64,000 nucleotides of DNA, taken from positions 18,606,164-18,670,163 of the forward strand of contig NC_060906.1 of assembly GCF_014805685.1 (NCBI RefSeq), given 5' to 3'. This document shows, piece after piece, positions 38,310-50,538 of the stretch; positions within the stretch are counted from its first letter, which is position 1, and each line of letters begins with the position of its first letter. The position numbers and the translations under genes are program-made. This DNA comes from Silurus meridionalis. Its lineage: Eukaryota > Chordata > Actinopteri > Siluriformes > Siluridae. The notes beneath the pieces are model-generated. The model did not search any database. It saw only the letters and a list, made by a program, of their open reading frames with translations, and was not told the DNA's origin.

Positions 38310-38960
38310 GCTTGGCATTCAACCCATTGATTAGAATTCGCAGGCCAAAAATGTGCTACGAAAGCATTCCCCGCACCACTACACCACCTCCACCAGGCCG
38401 GACTGTTGAAATGAGGCAGTTAGGGTTCCATGCATTTAGACTGTTGGTGCCAAATTTTGATCCAGCCATCTGTGTGCTTGAGCAAAAATCAAGATTCATC
38501 GGATCAGCCTAAATTTTTTTTCTTGATCTGTCTAGTTTTGGCGAGCTCGTTCCCACTCCAGCCTCAGCTTTCTGTTTCTGGCTGGTGTAACTGGAACATG
38601 ATGTGGTCCAGTGATGATATCGGCCATCTGTCTCACGAGGTGTTCCACATCATGCTGATGCTTTTCTGTAATACAATTCTACAACATGGTTATCAAAGAA
38701 GCTTTTCTACCTGCAGAACCATCACACATATGGGTTTGTTTCCTCTTTATTTGCGCTCTATAGACTGTTGTGCTTGAGATCAGCAGTTATAGAAATTCTC
38801 AAACCAGTCCATATGGCACCAACGATCATACCACAGTCAAAATCATTGAAATCCCTAATTTGGTGCATTTCACTGCTGCCACATGATTGGCTAATTAGAT
38901 TAGTCGAGTAGGCGTTCTTAATGAAGTGCTCAATGAGCGTATATAGCTAGTTTATGGGCA
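38310..38960 (-). mobile_element. Tc1/mariner relic (family C)
   Basis: Reverse-oriented landmarks: gaacatgatgtggtccag, gatgcttttctgtaatac, gagatcagcagttatagaaa, cactgctgccacatgattgg. No intact frame. Confidence 0.65.
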
Positions 38961-40515
38961 TGGTACCAAAGACAAGTGATAAAAGGAAACTAACCTGTTG
39001 TCAAAGCTTTTCCCAGAAATACTTAAGGATGGTCATTTGGTCAATGTTGGGTTTCTTGAAGAATTCTCATATCCTTAAACCAGACTAATGACATCACGGT
39101 TTAGTGTTACCCTGGTATTCAGTTTAAAACTATACATGTAACCGTTAGATGTAGTTGAACTGTAAGCTTGACATGGTGACCTCCTAAGAGATCCATTTCC
39201 ATGGTCCCAAGTTCTAGCCTGAGCTTGGGTTACTGCCTTTGCATGTTCCTCCACGTTTACCAGCTTCCTCCCAGAACCCTGCCAGTAGGTGGATAGTTAA
39301 AATATGAACGCGCCCTTCGATCGCATAAGCGTAAGGATCTGTATTTGTGTGCATGATGTGCTGTGATGGACACCATCCAGGGTGTGTTCAACCTCTTCAT
39401 AACTCTTTACTCAAATCCACTACGATGCAGATTTGGATCAAAAGGCTACTGATAAAAGAATATTTGAAGCAAAAAGTTTTTTCCCCCCAGTTTCATAGTC
39501 ACAGTAGTTTTAGGGAAAAGAAATAGATCACCAATTAAGGCTTATCAAGGCTTTGGGCTGCTGCTCAGATGGTCAGGTGTTCAAAGGAGAAATGACAATG
39601 TATCATGTAACTTATTTTTGGCACATGCCTAAGCAGCACAGAAGTTTTTTTTTTTGTAAATCTCATGTTTGTTTTTTCCTCTGCTCAAAAAGCTGATGTG
39701 AAGTTGAAGTGAAGACCTCAGGTCTGAGTACTAGCACAATTCTGGAGAATCATGCTGCATATAAATACTGCGTTAGAATTACTGGCACAAACTAAACTTT
39801 TTTTTTTTTCTTTCTAAATGGTACTTTGTTTCCTCATGAACTTTTCAATCCAAAATGCCTCCATGCACATGAACTGTTTTGTCCTGAACTGTATAGTGAA
39901 TAGAGGTTTCTGCATTGTAAATCCATTCAGTTTTTTTTTTTTTTTTTTTTTTTTATGTTCTATGTTTCAGATCATGAATTCCTTTCCTATGGAACCTTTT
40001 TTATACACCTTAATGACTGTATGTATAAATTTGTTGAGGTTTAAGTAGTGTGTTATTCCCCCCCGTATTGCCACTCGAGCATGGAGATTGGGGAGGTAAG
40101 GAAGCAGAAGCACAGCAATCTGACTGACAGACTGTATCATTAGTGTGATCCTTGTAAACACTAATAAACCAGCCCGTGCCATTTGTCTCTGGATTTCTGG
40201 AAATCTAATGTTTAATTACCAAAAAAAGGAATAATTAATGCTTTCAACCTTTATAGGTGCGAGCAACTGTTATAACTGTGATAAAAAAAAACAACAACAA
40301 AAAAACGGCACCCATACTGCGTTTGACTTTTCTCTGTGTGCAGCAGCCGATTCTCTGAATCACAGTTTGTGGTGCAAAGTAAGTTTGGTATAGGAATCAA
40401 TGCAATGTACAGCCTGAAAAGATGAGTCAAAGCAGATGATTGGTCCATTTTTCCTGTCTATCGTGTATGAAAGACATTTCACCGATAGACAACGGAACAA
40501 CATTTTGTGCTGATG
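38961..40515. other. Intergenic, nothing recognised
   Basis: Poly-T run at 39930-39953; no gene signal. Confidence 0.4.
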
Positions 40516-40580
40516 TGGTCTCCTGGGATTTTCACACACGGCAGGGTCTAGAGTTTAGACAGAAAGGGGTCAATAGGGTT
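40516..40580 (+). mobile_element. Short Tc1 relic (family C)
   Basis: gtctcctgggattttcacac followed by gtctagagtttagac matches the HTH-proximal part of family C. Confidence 0.5.
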
Positions 40581-40612
40581 TGGTAAAAGTGTTAAAGGTA
40601 ATACTCACTTAT

Positions 40613-41057
40613 CCCGATCAGGCATAACATTATAACCACCTGACATTAACAGCAATAACTTCTTCAGCAATTTAAAGAAGTTCGTCTGTTGGATCGGACC
40701 ACACGGACCAGCCTTCGTTCACCACGTGCGTCAATGAGCCTCGGCTGCCCATGACCCTGTCACCCTTTCACCACTGTTGGACCACTTTTAATAGATACTG
40801 ACCACTGCAGACCAGGAACATCCCACAAGAGCTGCAGTTTTGGAGACGCTCTGACCCAGTCGTCTGGACATCACAATTTAGCTCTTGTCGAACTTGTCGC
40901 CAATTTTTCCTGCTTCTAAGACACCAACATTGAGGACAAAATGTTCACTTGCTGCCTAAATATCATCTCACCCACTCACAGGTGCCATGATGATGAGATC
41001 ATCAGTGTAATTCATTCGCTCATAATGTTATAATGTCGATGTTATGCCTGATTGGTG
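40613..41057 (-). mobile_element. Internally deleted Tc1/mariner derivative (family F)
   Basis: Left end cgatcaggcataacattata, right end atgttatgcctgattggtgt. The reverse strand carries HTH code (gttggatcggaccacacgga on the plus strand). ~445 bp. Confidence 0.88.
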
Positions 41058-43247
41058 TACGTATGTTCTGCATCTGGTAAATCTATAGTAAAATCGTGTT
41101 TTCTTCAGGCTCTTTGCTCATTGTTTGGTATTAGGAGAAATAAACATGACCAGTAGGGTTCACATTTGGGGTCTGCAGAACCAAGACAGTGCCAGTCCAT
41201 GTGTCTGTCTGTGTCCTGATTATTCAGCCATCATGTTTACACAGAAGCCTTGCTGGATTTGACCCAGCTGCGTTCGTTCATTTTCGTTCGACTGCAGGCG
41301 ATCATTCGGTTTGTGAAATTCCAGGGAAGTGGAGCAAATTAATGAACCCACGTAAAGATCCAGTGGTGCCTGGAGGTTTTTTCGAGTCTGGTGTGTTGCG
41401 GCCCTCGCGCTGCTGACGTATTACAATTAGGCTTGTGTAAGGTTAAATCTGCCAACCCTTTTTTTTTTCGCCTGAAGACAAAGGGAAACAGCTGTTTTCT
41501 TTCCTCATTCAGAACAGATGGAATGTCGCAGGAATTTCTTCAGCCGTTAAACAGCTTCGGTGATGCGTTAAGTTTGGTTCTTTCCCTCCATGCCCTTTTT
41601 ATAAAACAGCACGCTTGTCTTTCGCAGACGCCCAGAAAATCAGTCTACTGAGCAATCCAGTAATGCTGGTCATAACTATATATCAGGATGGGATTTATTC
41701 TTGGATACATGTATGTGCCACTGGATGATGGATCTGGTGTGGGAAAAAAAACACAGGGCTTAAAGAAACTGAACTAAAATATGTCTGTATGGAAGCTACC
41801 CAGAAGTTGGACATCTATAAATGTAAATAGTAAAACTTGTACGAGTATTGTTGCTCAGGATCTCGAATATTTAAAAGCCATAAGCTAGCTAATCATTAAT
41901 GATTTAGCTAGCACATGGCAGGTCGTTTTTTTTGTAGAAGAAGGAAGGAATCCTGACCCTGGAAACATGGTGAACATCTTCAGACATGCGGGTAAATTGC
42001 GCAGAAAGGTTTGTACAAAAATGACACTAGAGTAACCCGTCTGTTCTTCAATAAAAATAGGGGTTCATTTCAGTCATTAGGTTTTAGTGCTTCATCAATC
42101 AGTAGTGAAAGTTTCTGTGTTTATGGGCCTAATGCTGTTTTACCATCAGCACCCCGGAGACGAGAACTTGAGGAAGATTTGCTGCCTCTGGATCTGATGA
42201 TCGCACCAAAGGACCAAGTCACATTCCTGAAACCCCTTAGAGAGAGGGAATCTAAAAAAAGGCTCGTATTACAGCTCAGTGGAGTTTAACAGCCACTGAG
42301 CTACATCACTACATGCCCTCGGCTCAAATCCCAACATGTCCTAACGGCCAAATGTTCCTCCAGCACTGAACAGACTGGATCTGAAAGGTGGGCGCCTCAA
42401 GCAGCTGTTACTCGAGGGATGTGTTTGATTCGAGTGAGTGGTTTCAGAACTACATTGGTGAAGAAAGTCCCTCTAGGTTCAGCGAATGAACAGCCATGCT
42501 GGTGTTAATCCATTGCTCTTGTGACCATTTGTGTTTTTTGAAACCGGACCAAGAACCTGAATAATGTAGAAATATGGAGAAAAAAATGACATTTGCATAA
42601 TGAAATCATTCGCTTAAATCAAAGGTTCATTTTCACTCTTGCGTCTTGGTTTGCTGAAAATATTTACATGGAAATATGCACTTAAACCCAATCCAGTTCG
42701 GAAGTGGTTCTCATGCAGGCAAGTTACTGCTAATTCTAGTTGACCAAACCAGCCTGTAAACAAATAATCCTTTAGTGATCTTATTGAAGGCTCAATCAAA
42801 TTGAAAAAGCCTTCATATGAACATGAGCTTGTTTCAAACTAAAATTGGGTCCAATTGAAAAAGGCGGTGTAGCTCTAAAATAAACCAGGAAATAGAGAAA
42901 AAAAGAAGTCATGTAAACACTTAAACCTGATTATTTTCTAAATCGGGTTTGAAAAATACGGTGCATTTTTCATCCCATTTTTTTTTTTTACAGACTTGCC
43001 TAGCACTTTTGTTCAAGTTATATATGAAATCCAAACGAATATTTGATCGGACCACAGTGTTTAGACTGTCAAATTGGAATCTGCAATTGGATTGAATTTC
43101 TTTAGATTGAGGGAAATGGGAACATGGAAAAAAACTGCAAATTCGTGTCATTTGCATACAAAAAAAATTAAAGTGTTGTGGCCAAGGAAAAAAAAAAACA
43201 CTGGTGAATTTTTCTTTTAGAAAATATTAACGATATACATATTTACA
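41058..43247. other. Intergenic, nothing recognised
   Basis: No coding segment with plausible splice signals and no repeat family recognised. Confidence 0.4.
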
Positions 43248-43405
43248 TTAATACCATTTGGCAGACACCTTTATACAAAGCGACTTACATTCATATACAG
43301 AGCATGGTTAAGGGCCTTGCTCAGGGGCCCAGAAGTGGTAGCATTGGTGTCACTGGAATTTGAACTCATGACTTTCCAAAGTCCAATGCCTTAACCGCCT
43401 CCCAT
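43248..43405 (-). mobile_element. tRNA-derived SINE (family B)
   Basis: The minus strand has a tRNA-like head (ggttaaggcattggactt, a B-box-like gagttcaaattcc), the ctgagcaaggcccttaacc block, and an L2-like tail (agtcgctttgtataaaggtg, ctgccaaatgg). Confidence 0.65.
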
Positions 43406-43409
43406 ATCT

Positions 43410-43882
43410 ATCATGTAATGTATTTACATTTACATTTGTGGCATTTGGCAGACGCCCTTATCCAGAGCGACATAGAAAAGTGCTTTGAGTCTCTAGCAAT
43501 GAATAAATGTACACTGGTACGCAAGATTACAAACTTAATATAAATATAACTCTTGAATTCTACAAAGCAAACTTGAAAGTGCTAATTTAAGTGTTTCAGG
43601 AAGAGGGAGGTCTTCAGGCTTCGCTTGAAGATAGTCAGGGACTCTGCTGTTCCGACATCGAGGGGAAGTTCATTCCACCACCTCGGTGCCAGAACAGAGA
43701 AGAGCCTTGAAGTATACTTACCTCTCATTTTGAGAGAAGGTGGTACCAGTCGAGCAGTGCTGGAGGATCTCAGACAGCGTGGTGCAGTGCAAGGTGTGAT
43801 GAGGTCTCTGAGGTAAGATGGTGCTGGTCCATTTTTGGCCTTGTAGGCAAACATCAGTGTTTTGAATCTGATACGTATAGTA
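43410..43882 (-). mobile_element. LINE (L2/Rex1-like) C-terminal ORF end and 3' tail
   Basis: The minus-strand frame from ~43880 to 43582 encodes FKTLMFAYKAKNGPAPSYL, then LRSSSTARLVPP, SVLAPRWWNELPLDV and FKRSLKTSLFLKHLN. This is the C-terminal end typical of fish non-LTR polyproteins after the RT domain. A 3' tail follows with ctctggataagggcgtctgc and caaatgccacaaatgtaaat. 5'-truncated; the family F element adjoins its 5' side. Confidence 0.85.
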
Positions 43883-43883
43883 T

Positions 43884-44335
43884 AGTTCACCACACCACAC
43901 TGATGAGACATAACATTATGAGCAGTGAAGTCAATTTCACTGATCATCTCATCATCATGGCACATGTGAGTGTGTGGGATATTATTAGGCAGCAAGTGAA
44001 CCTTTTGTCCTCAAAGTTGACATGTTAAAAGCAGGAAAAATGGGCAAGTGTAAGGCCTTAGGTGAGTTTGACAAGAGCCAAAACTGCAGCTCTTGTGGGA
44101 TGTTCCTGGTCTGCAGTGGTCAGTATCTCAAAAGTGCTCCAAGGAAGGAACAGTGGTGAAGCGGTGACGGGGTCAGTCATGGGGGGGCCAAGCATCAGAC
44201 TATCTTCTGTAGCTCAAAAAACTAAAGTTGCTGTTAATGCTCAATGGGTCAGAACTGTTTTGCCAGCAAAAGGGGACCAACACAATACAAGGCAGCTGGT
44301 TATAAGGTTATGCCTCATCAGGGTATAGTATAGTT
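43884..44335 (+). mobile_element. Internally deleted Tc1/mariner derivative (family F)
   Basis: Left end gacataacattatgagcag, right end ataaggttatgcctcatcag. The interior has decayed HTH code (aaactgcagctcttgtggga, tctcaaaagtgctcc). Confidence 0.85.
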
Positions 44336-45200
44336 ACAAAAAGTGGGGTTAACCATTTACTAAAAAATCATTTTCCCCATTTGAGCTGCTGTTTTTGCAA
44401 CCATATTAGGAAATTAAGCCTTTTCTTTTATGAGAGTAATGCTGGAATTACAGGGGTTATAAAGAATGTGTGAAAGATAATTCAGTCTTTGGATTAATAC
44501 ACTCAACTTTCACCTGATGCACATTGCTCTCAATTTATTTATTCTGATTCAGAGTATTTAGTTTAGTTAGGGTTCAGTTTTCTGATAATAGTGATATCCA
44601 GGTATATGTGAACACAGAGATGCACCAAGAGGAATCACTGCATCCTTCCACTGAATAAACTGATGTGTCCTGACAGAAACCGATGCAGTGATAAGTGTGG
44701 TGATTAGTTATTTCTAAACCAGGCCTGAATTCTCTCCCTCCTGCAGCTCACACAAACTGAACACTGCAGTAAACACCGACACACTGCTATTACGGTTATT
44801 CATGGCCGCTCTAGTGCAGTTTAAAAGCCAAATTACATGGCCATCTGCAGCGCTTCATTCGTTTCATTATCAGGAAGCGCATTCCTTCCGAAAAAGGTGA
44901 AATCCGCAGTCCCGCTAAAAGGAATTAAATCATTCAGACTCAAAACTATTTTTAGAAGTTGTATTGGTGAGAAGAGAACATGGGGCCGCTCAGGTCTGAC
45001 CCCTGGTGGTACTTCAGCACAGCCATTAAATTAGTGTTAAAAAACCACCACCACAAGTCTGAGAAACATTATTTATTCAAAAACTTATTAATAATAATAA
45101 AACAAACAATATACAATAGAGTAAAACTGAGATGTCTGTTCTTTTATTTACAGTAAAGACGAGTCTACCTTTCAATTTATTTTTGCACCTTCCATCCAGA
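44336..45200. other. Intergenic, nothing recognised
   Basis: No gene or repeat recognised. Confidence 0.35.
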
Positions 45201-45768
45201 GTTCAGTGCAAAGTAATGGAGAGTGTGTTAGAGAAGTGAAGAAAAGAGTGCAGGCAGGGTGGAGAAGAGTGATAGCAGGAGTGATTTGTGATAGAAGAGT
45301 ATCTGCAAGAGTGAAAGGGAAAGTTTATAGGACTGTGGTGAGACCTACTGTATGGATTAGAAACAGTGGTGTAGAGTAAAAGACAGGAGGTGGAGCTGGA
45401 GGTAGCAGAGCTGAAGATGTTGAGGTTTTCGTTGGGAGTGACGACGATGGACAGGATTAGAAATAAGTTTATTAGAGGGACAGCACATGTAGGACATTTT
45501 TGGAGATAAAGCGACGGAGGTGAGATTGAGATGGTTTGGACATGTTCAGAGGAGGGACATGGGTTATATCTGTAGGAGAATGCTGAGGATGGAGCCACCA
45601 GGAAGGAGGAAAAGAGGAAGACCAAGGAGAAGGTTTATGGATGTGGTTAAGGAAGACATGCAGGTAGTTGGGTTAAGAGGGGCATATGTAGAGGACAGGG
45701 GGTATGGAAATGGATGATCCGCTGTGGGGACCCCTAATGGGAGAAGCAGAAAGAAGACGACGACGACG
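45201..45768 (+). mobile_element. 5'-truncated LINE with 7-bp TSD
   Basis: Encodes, with frame breaks, GTVQSNGE-like and RRVSARVKGKVYRTVVRP segments. From 45520 it encodes MRLRWFGHVQRRD, then RMLRMEPPGRRKRGRPRRRF and MDVVKEDMQVVG. The 3' end is cccctaatgggagaagcaga and a (GAC)n tail. Direct repeats ATCCAGA flank it (45194-45200 and 45769-45775). Same family as 1-787. Confidence 0.88.
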
Positions 45769-45775
45769 ATCCAGA

Positions 45776-46144
45776 CACATTAGTCCATTTTTAGGCAAGT
45801 AATAACTCAAAGCTCACTTCGAATGAAAGTCTTTTGTGTTGTTCTAGAAATAAACAAACATTTAGTGGCGATGATTATAAGAACCAAATATTCAGAACTA
45901 AAACCATTACACTAACAATAAAAGTCTGCTTGAAATAGGCATGACACAAAATCTTACCGAAGCGGATCTTGTGAACTTGTGTCCAACCCTCCAACTCTGC
46001 AGCAATGCAAATTCATTCTGGTTTTGCAGCATGAAATCAGAACTGCATCGCTCACACACCACAAGACCAGAAATTCTTTCCTGTGGAAAAGTAGTTCCAT
46101 CACTGAATGGATGATTTGTACAGCTTTAGAGCTCAACGTACACA
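45776..46144. other. Intergenic, nothing recognised
   Basis: No feature seen. Confidence 0.35.
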
Positions 46145-46495
46145 CACACAAAAGTATCGGGACAACTGACTTTCCCCAGCCATATGTTTTTCTTTCCAGG
46201 ACACACAAATGTTTAGGACGTCTTTGGATGTTGTAGCATGAAATTTTCCCTTTTGAGACCCGAACCTGTTTCAGCATGACCGTGCCCCTGTGCACAAAGC
46301 AAACTCCATGAATGTGAATGCTGACTGCACCCCAGGCCTGACTTTACCAACACCCCTGTGTCTGGATGAGCACAAATCTCCACAATCACACTCTAAAATC
46401 TAGTGGAACATCTTCCCAGAAGAGTGAAGGGAATTTGAAGAACAAATTGGGACTGAATGTGGAATGCGATGCTCAAAAAGCACATATTTACTTTA
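46145..46495 (+). mobile_element. Tc1-type element copy (family A)
   Basis: aaaagtatcgggacaactga at the left, agcatgaccgtgcccctgtg and cttcccagaagagtgaaggg inside, and gatgctcaaaaagcacat at the right. Confidence 0.75.
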
Positions 46496-46704
46496 CCATG
46501 AACTTACCAAACCTTTAATTACAGTCTGTATGGTAGGTATGTGCTTTATGTAAAGGTGTCCTGAATGCCCACTGACTTCCACTGTAGGTGAGTGAAGGTT
46601 ATATGAAGAACTTTTTTTCTAAAAAAAAAAAACTAAAACCAAAAAACTATTACTTGTGCTCTTTCTAATAGAGAAACGAAAAATAAAGAGGCTTTTACTT
46701 TGCT

Positions 46705-46825
46705 GGGGTCAGCCGTGAAACAGCACCCATGGATCACAGAGGGTTAGGGGCCTTACTCAAGGGCCCAAGAGTGGCAGCTTTGGGGATACTGAGGGTTGGA
46801 CCCCTGACCTTCTGATCGAAATTGA
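46705..46825 (-). mobile_element. SINE-like fragment (family B)
   Basis: gggccttactcaagggccca followed by ggttggacccctgaccttct; resembles the middle of tRNA-derived fish SINEs. Confidence 0.55.
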
Positions 46826-46892
46826 AAATCGATGTTCAAATCTGATATACTCAGTAATAAAATATCAACTCCAAAATATTACTAAAACTGAT

Positions 46893-46898
46893 TTATTA
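46893..46898 (-). terminator. Candidate ints9 polyadenylation signal (AATAAA on minus strand)
   Basis: The plus strand reads TTTATT, 362 bases downstream of the ints9 stop on the sense strand. Canonical hexamer but not unique in AT-rich surroundings. Confidence 0.35.
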
Positions 46899-47259
46899 AA
46901 TAGAAAAAAAAAACCACCTTGTTCATTTTTTAAGGCCGAGTTATTTGTATTTTATCGTCAAACCTGATGTTTACTGTACTTTTATCCGGGGCATTCTGGG
47001 AATCTTCAAATGGCTCAGGTTTTGGACACTGATGTCATTTAGGAATGCTGGCTCGTGTCTTTTAATAAGGGAATGTGAAGCGCATTATTCAGCTATTCAG
47101 ACATTCCATCACTCTGATGTTTACAGTGAGATTGTGCTTCCACTTAAACCACGTCCCATCGCTCACTGCTCACTGCTACTGAGCCACTGAATCATCAGCA
47201 TGCTGTATGCAGCCGCACTGCATACAGGGGCATCGAGTCCACGCTCAAAATGTCAGAGG

Positions 47260-47436
47260 TCAGAGTTTTTGCAGGAAGCGGAGCACCAGGTCTCTGAGAG
47301 CAGTGCGCAACGGCTCGTTGTTGTCACACACGATGTGCGTCGCGTCCTCCTCCAGCTGGATGAGCGCGTCCTCGGCCTGCAGGTGCAGGATGTGACCGTC
47401 CGCCGTCTCCTCCACCTTCACCTCGGAGATTCCGCT
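47260..47436 (-). CDS. ints9: ints9 last exon, INTS11-binding C-terminus
   Basis: 58 residues, [58 protein letters not shown], then TGA. It is unusually GC-rich for the region. The upstream intron is 5.3 kb, and a MITE ends ~20 bases from the acceptor gtgggcag. Confidence 0.97.
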   Translation of the reverse strand, partial: SGISEVKVEETADGHILHLQAEDALIQLEEDATHIVCDNNEPLRTALRDLVLRFLQKL

Positions 47437-50400
47437 CTGCCCACAAACAAGAACAAGAGGTGGAAAGTAACTTACTATTATATTTAATCCTGTTACTGTA
47501 ATCGAGTCATTTTTGGTGCACTTTTACTTTTTCAAATCTGTCATTTTACTTTTACTTATGTTTTGTGTGAAGTATTATACTTTAAATCATGTTCGTTAAA
47601 AAAAATTAAATAATTCAAGAAGAAAAGAAACTACTGCACTGATTGGTTGATGGGCGCATCAACTCACAACTCACAAGAAAGAAAGATGAAGACGGACCAG
47701 ACAGACGCCATATTTAGTGCACTCACTGAGTTCTGAATCTGCATTTGCGATTTCTCTTTATTTATTTATTTTTTTTATAAAAAGACAAAATATATTTTTT
47801 TTTGTTATTGTACTTTTGTGATGTCTAATTTGTAAAGGTGTTGCTTTCAAAATGAAAAACTAGTATGAGATTTATATCTTCCCCCCCCAAAAAATCTAAA
47901 TAGTATAAATAGTGAAGTAAAGTACAGATACCCTAAAAATCTATTTAAGTACAGTAACTAAGTATTTGCACTTCGTTACTTTCCACATTATCACCACCCT
48001 GTGTCTTAGTGAGAGGGGGCTGTCTGACCTCACCTGATCTGCAACATTAATTGATTCAAATTCACATAAACAAAACTTAATACTTGTTTTTATTTAAATT
48101 TTTTTTTACACAAAGCTGATTCTACAATACAGTACATTTAGACCAGCATTTCTTTAAATATTTTCCTAGCAAGGGATCCATTTGCTGTAATTTCACATTC
48201 CCTCAGTGCACATTTATTTTAACAATCCACACATTATTTTATGACCCATTATTTAAATGTGTACAGTGCTACCTGTTCAAGCTTTATTTTCCTAAACTCT
48301 TTGATTTTGTGATTAGAGATTTCATTGTATCCTATTCTGCTCAGGATGATTGTAATGATTATAATAACTCAATAATAAATATAATACTTCTGATGAACCT
48401 AATGTTTAAACTAATTAGACTCAGCCAATCAATTTAATCAAATAAATAAGTATGAGATGAGTAGAGTAGAGAAGAGAAGAGCTTTAAACATGTACTTTAT
48501 AGCACAGTAAAAATCGCATATTCCAGCGATGTTGGGCGCTGGGATCAGAGCACAGGGTCAGCCATGTTATAGTGCCCCTGCAGCACAGAGGGTTAAGGGC
48601 CTTGCTCAGGTGCCCCACGAGTGGCAGTTTGGCAATACCAGGGCTTAACCTACTGACTTTGCAGGCCTGACTTCGCAGTTTGGATCAGGTTTGGTGCTCG
48701 TATATTTGGTTTTGCATGAACAAACTACACTAAACTTTACTGCATAAACATAGCTCTCTCTCACTGAGCATCCCAAAGGTCCATCAATAATGTATATGGA
48801 GCATTTGACTGTATAGAGTTTTTGATATGCGCTCTTTATCAGCATCGTCCTTGCTCTCTCTCTCTCTCTCATATACACACATACCCCTAATCCTGCCAGC
48901 TTTCCATAGGCAGTTAGCATATCGATCATGCACTAATGAAACTGGAAGGCGGGCATGCTGCAGTATTTTCTGCACTGATTTTATAGGCAGGCCGTCTGAC
49001 CCGCCTGAAGAGACCCTGCTGCGCTTTTAATTAGCTGGAAATTGAAGACGTGCTGTATGTTTTAGTGCTTAGCCTGCACCTTCGAATCTAGGGAGCTTCA
49101 GAGTACTTTGTTTCCCACGACTCTTGGCTGTGCAGCCTGAGAGGGCCGTCTTATACAACAGATATAACCTATATAACTCAGATCCCACTTTATCCCAGAT
49201 AAAAACAAGTTCGCAGACTTTCGCTCTGCACTTAATCCTGCATATACAGCAGTAAAAGATCAGCTCATGTCTTACTGTTGCAAGTTTACAGGATTTTCAA
49301 CTGCTTTTTTTTTAAATGCCGAAAGGAAGAAGTTGCAATGCTGATTTTACATTTTTACATTGTTTAACTCTCAACTCAGATTTTTCACCCATCAATTAAC
49401 ATTTTCCCAGATCTAGAACTTAACGTGGTCATTTTGTAAACTGTCAGTTTGCATACAATTAATGAAACAGTTCTGTCCATTTTGCTTACAAATAATGGAC
49501 AGAAAATGTTTTTATAATTTTTTTTGTAATCGTTGAAATGGTGAAATTCTCTCCGAGATGTTTATTTGCATTGGTGAATTGAATTGGAACGAGTCTCCAG
49601 TGTCAGCACGTAACAACCAGCGTTTCTGCAGGTTTTGTTAACTCAAATGTATGACTTTTTAAAGACCATTTCAAGAAAATTAAGAATGGAAATTAAGACC
49701 TATATCACGACATCGAAAACACACAAATAGTTAACAACTGGCCTTTAACAAGCTCAAAAATCTTAGACTTGGACTTCCCCGTAACCCGAAAAACAAAATC
49801 CATTTTACCTCTGTGGTACAATCAAAGAGGGATTCATCTCAATAACAGAAAGCCGATTGGCTGTTGCATGTTGGTCTCATTTGTAGTCGTAATACAGGGA
49901 ATTATATTGAACGAAAGAACTACAGCACAGGAACAAACAAACAAACATTCTAAAGACATGCAGGAGCATTTCAATGAGCATTAAAAGGAATCATTACATG
50001 GACATCAGAAAAGTTTTAATTTTAAATGGTTTAAGAACAACCATTATAAAAAATTTTTAAGACTCGACAGAAACTCTTAATAACAGCCAGAAGTAATGTC
50101 AAGTAATGTAAAGTTTTTGGACATGGTAAATTCTTCAGGACGGCGGGTTTGGGGGCTTCTCTGTCTGATGACAAACTGTGATTTCTTGTCTTATTAACCT
50201 CACAAGAGAAAAAGAAAAGCATGAGAAGGAGAGTCTGCTATAATGCACTGCTAGAGCAACATTGAAGAGTAAACAATATGCTTTTAATGACATTAACATT
50301 TAGTGCATTCTGAGAAAAAAGCTCAAATTTTCTAATGCTGCCCGTGAAAAATAAGCAGACTTCTTTCAGCTCACACGGATAATATAGTTACTCTCTTTCC

Positions 50401-50503
50401 ACTTTCATTTGTTCAGACTCCACCTCTCTGCCTCAATTTAGAGTGCCATCAGAGGTCTAATTCTCGAATCCCACAGCCTTTATCTAGGTGTCTGACTCTC
50501 AAA

Positions 50504-50538
<35 letters not shown>

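Noticed and set aside
43582..43995. A 137-residue minus-strand host protein
   Set aside because: The C-terminal two thirds are the end of a LINE polyprotein and the N-terminal part is read through a Tc1-derived element.
47200..47487. Plus-strand ORF opposite the last ints9 exon
   Set aside because: It is the antisense shadow of the conserved INTS9 C-terminus and has no similarity of its own.
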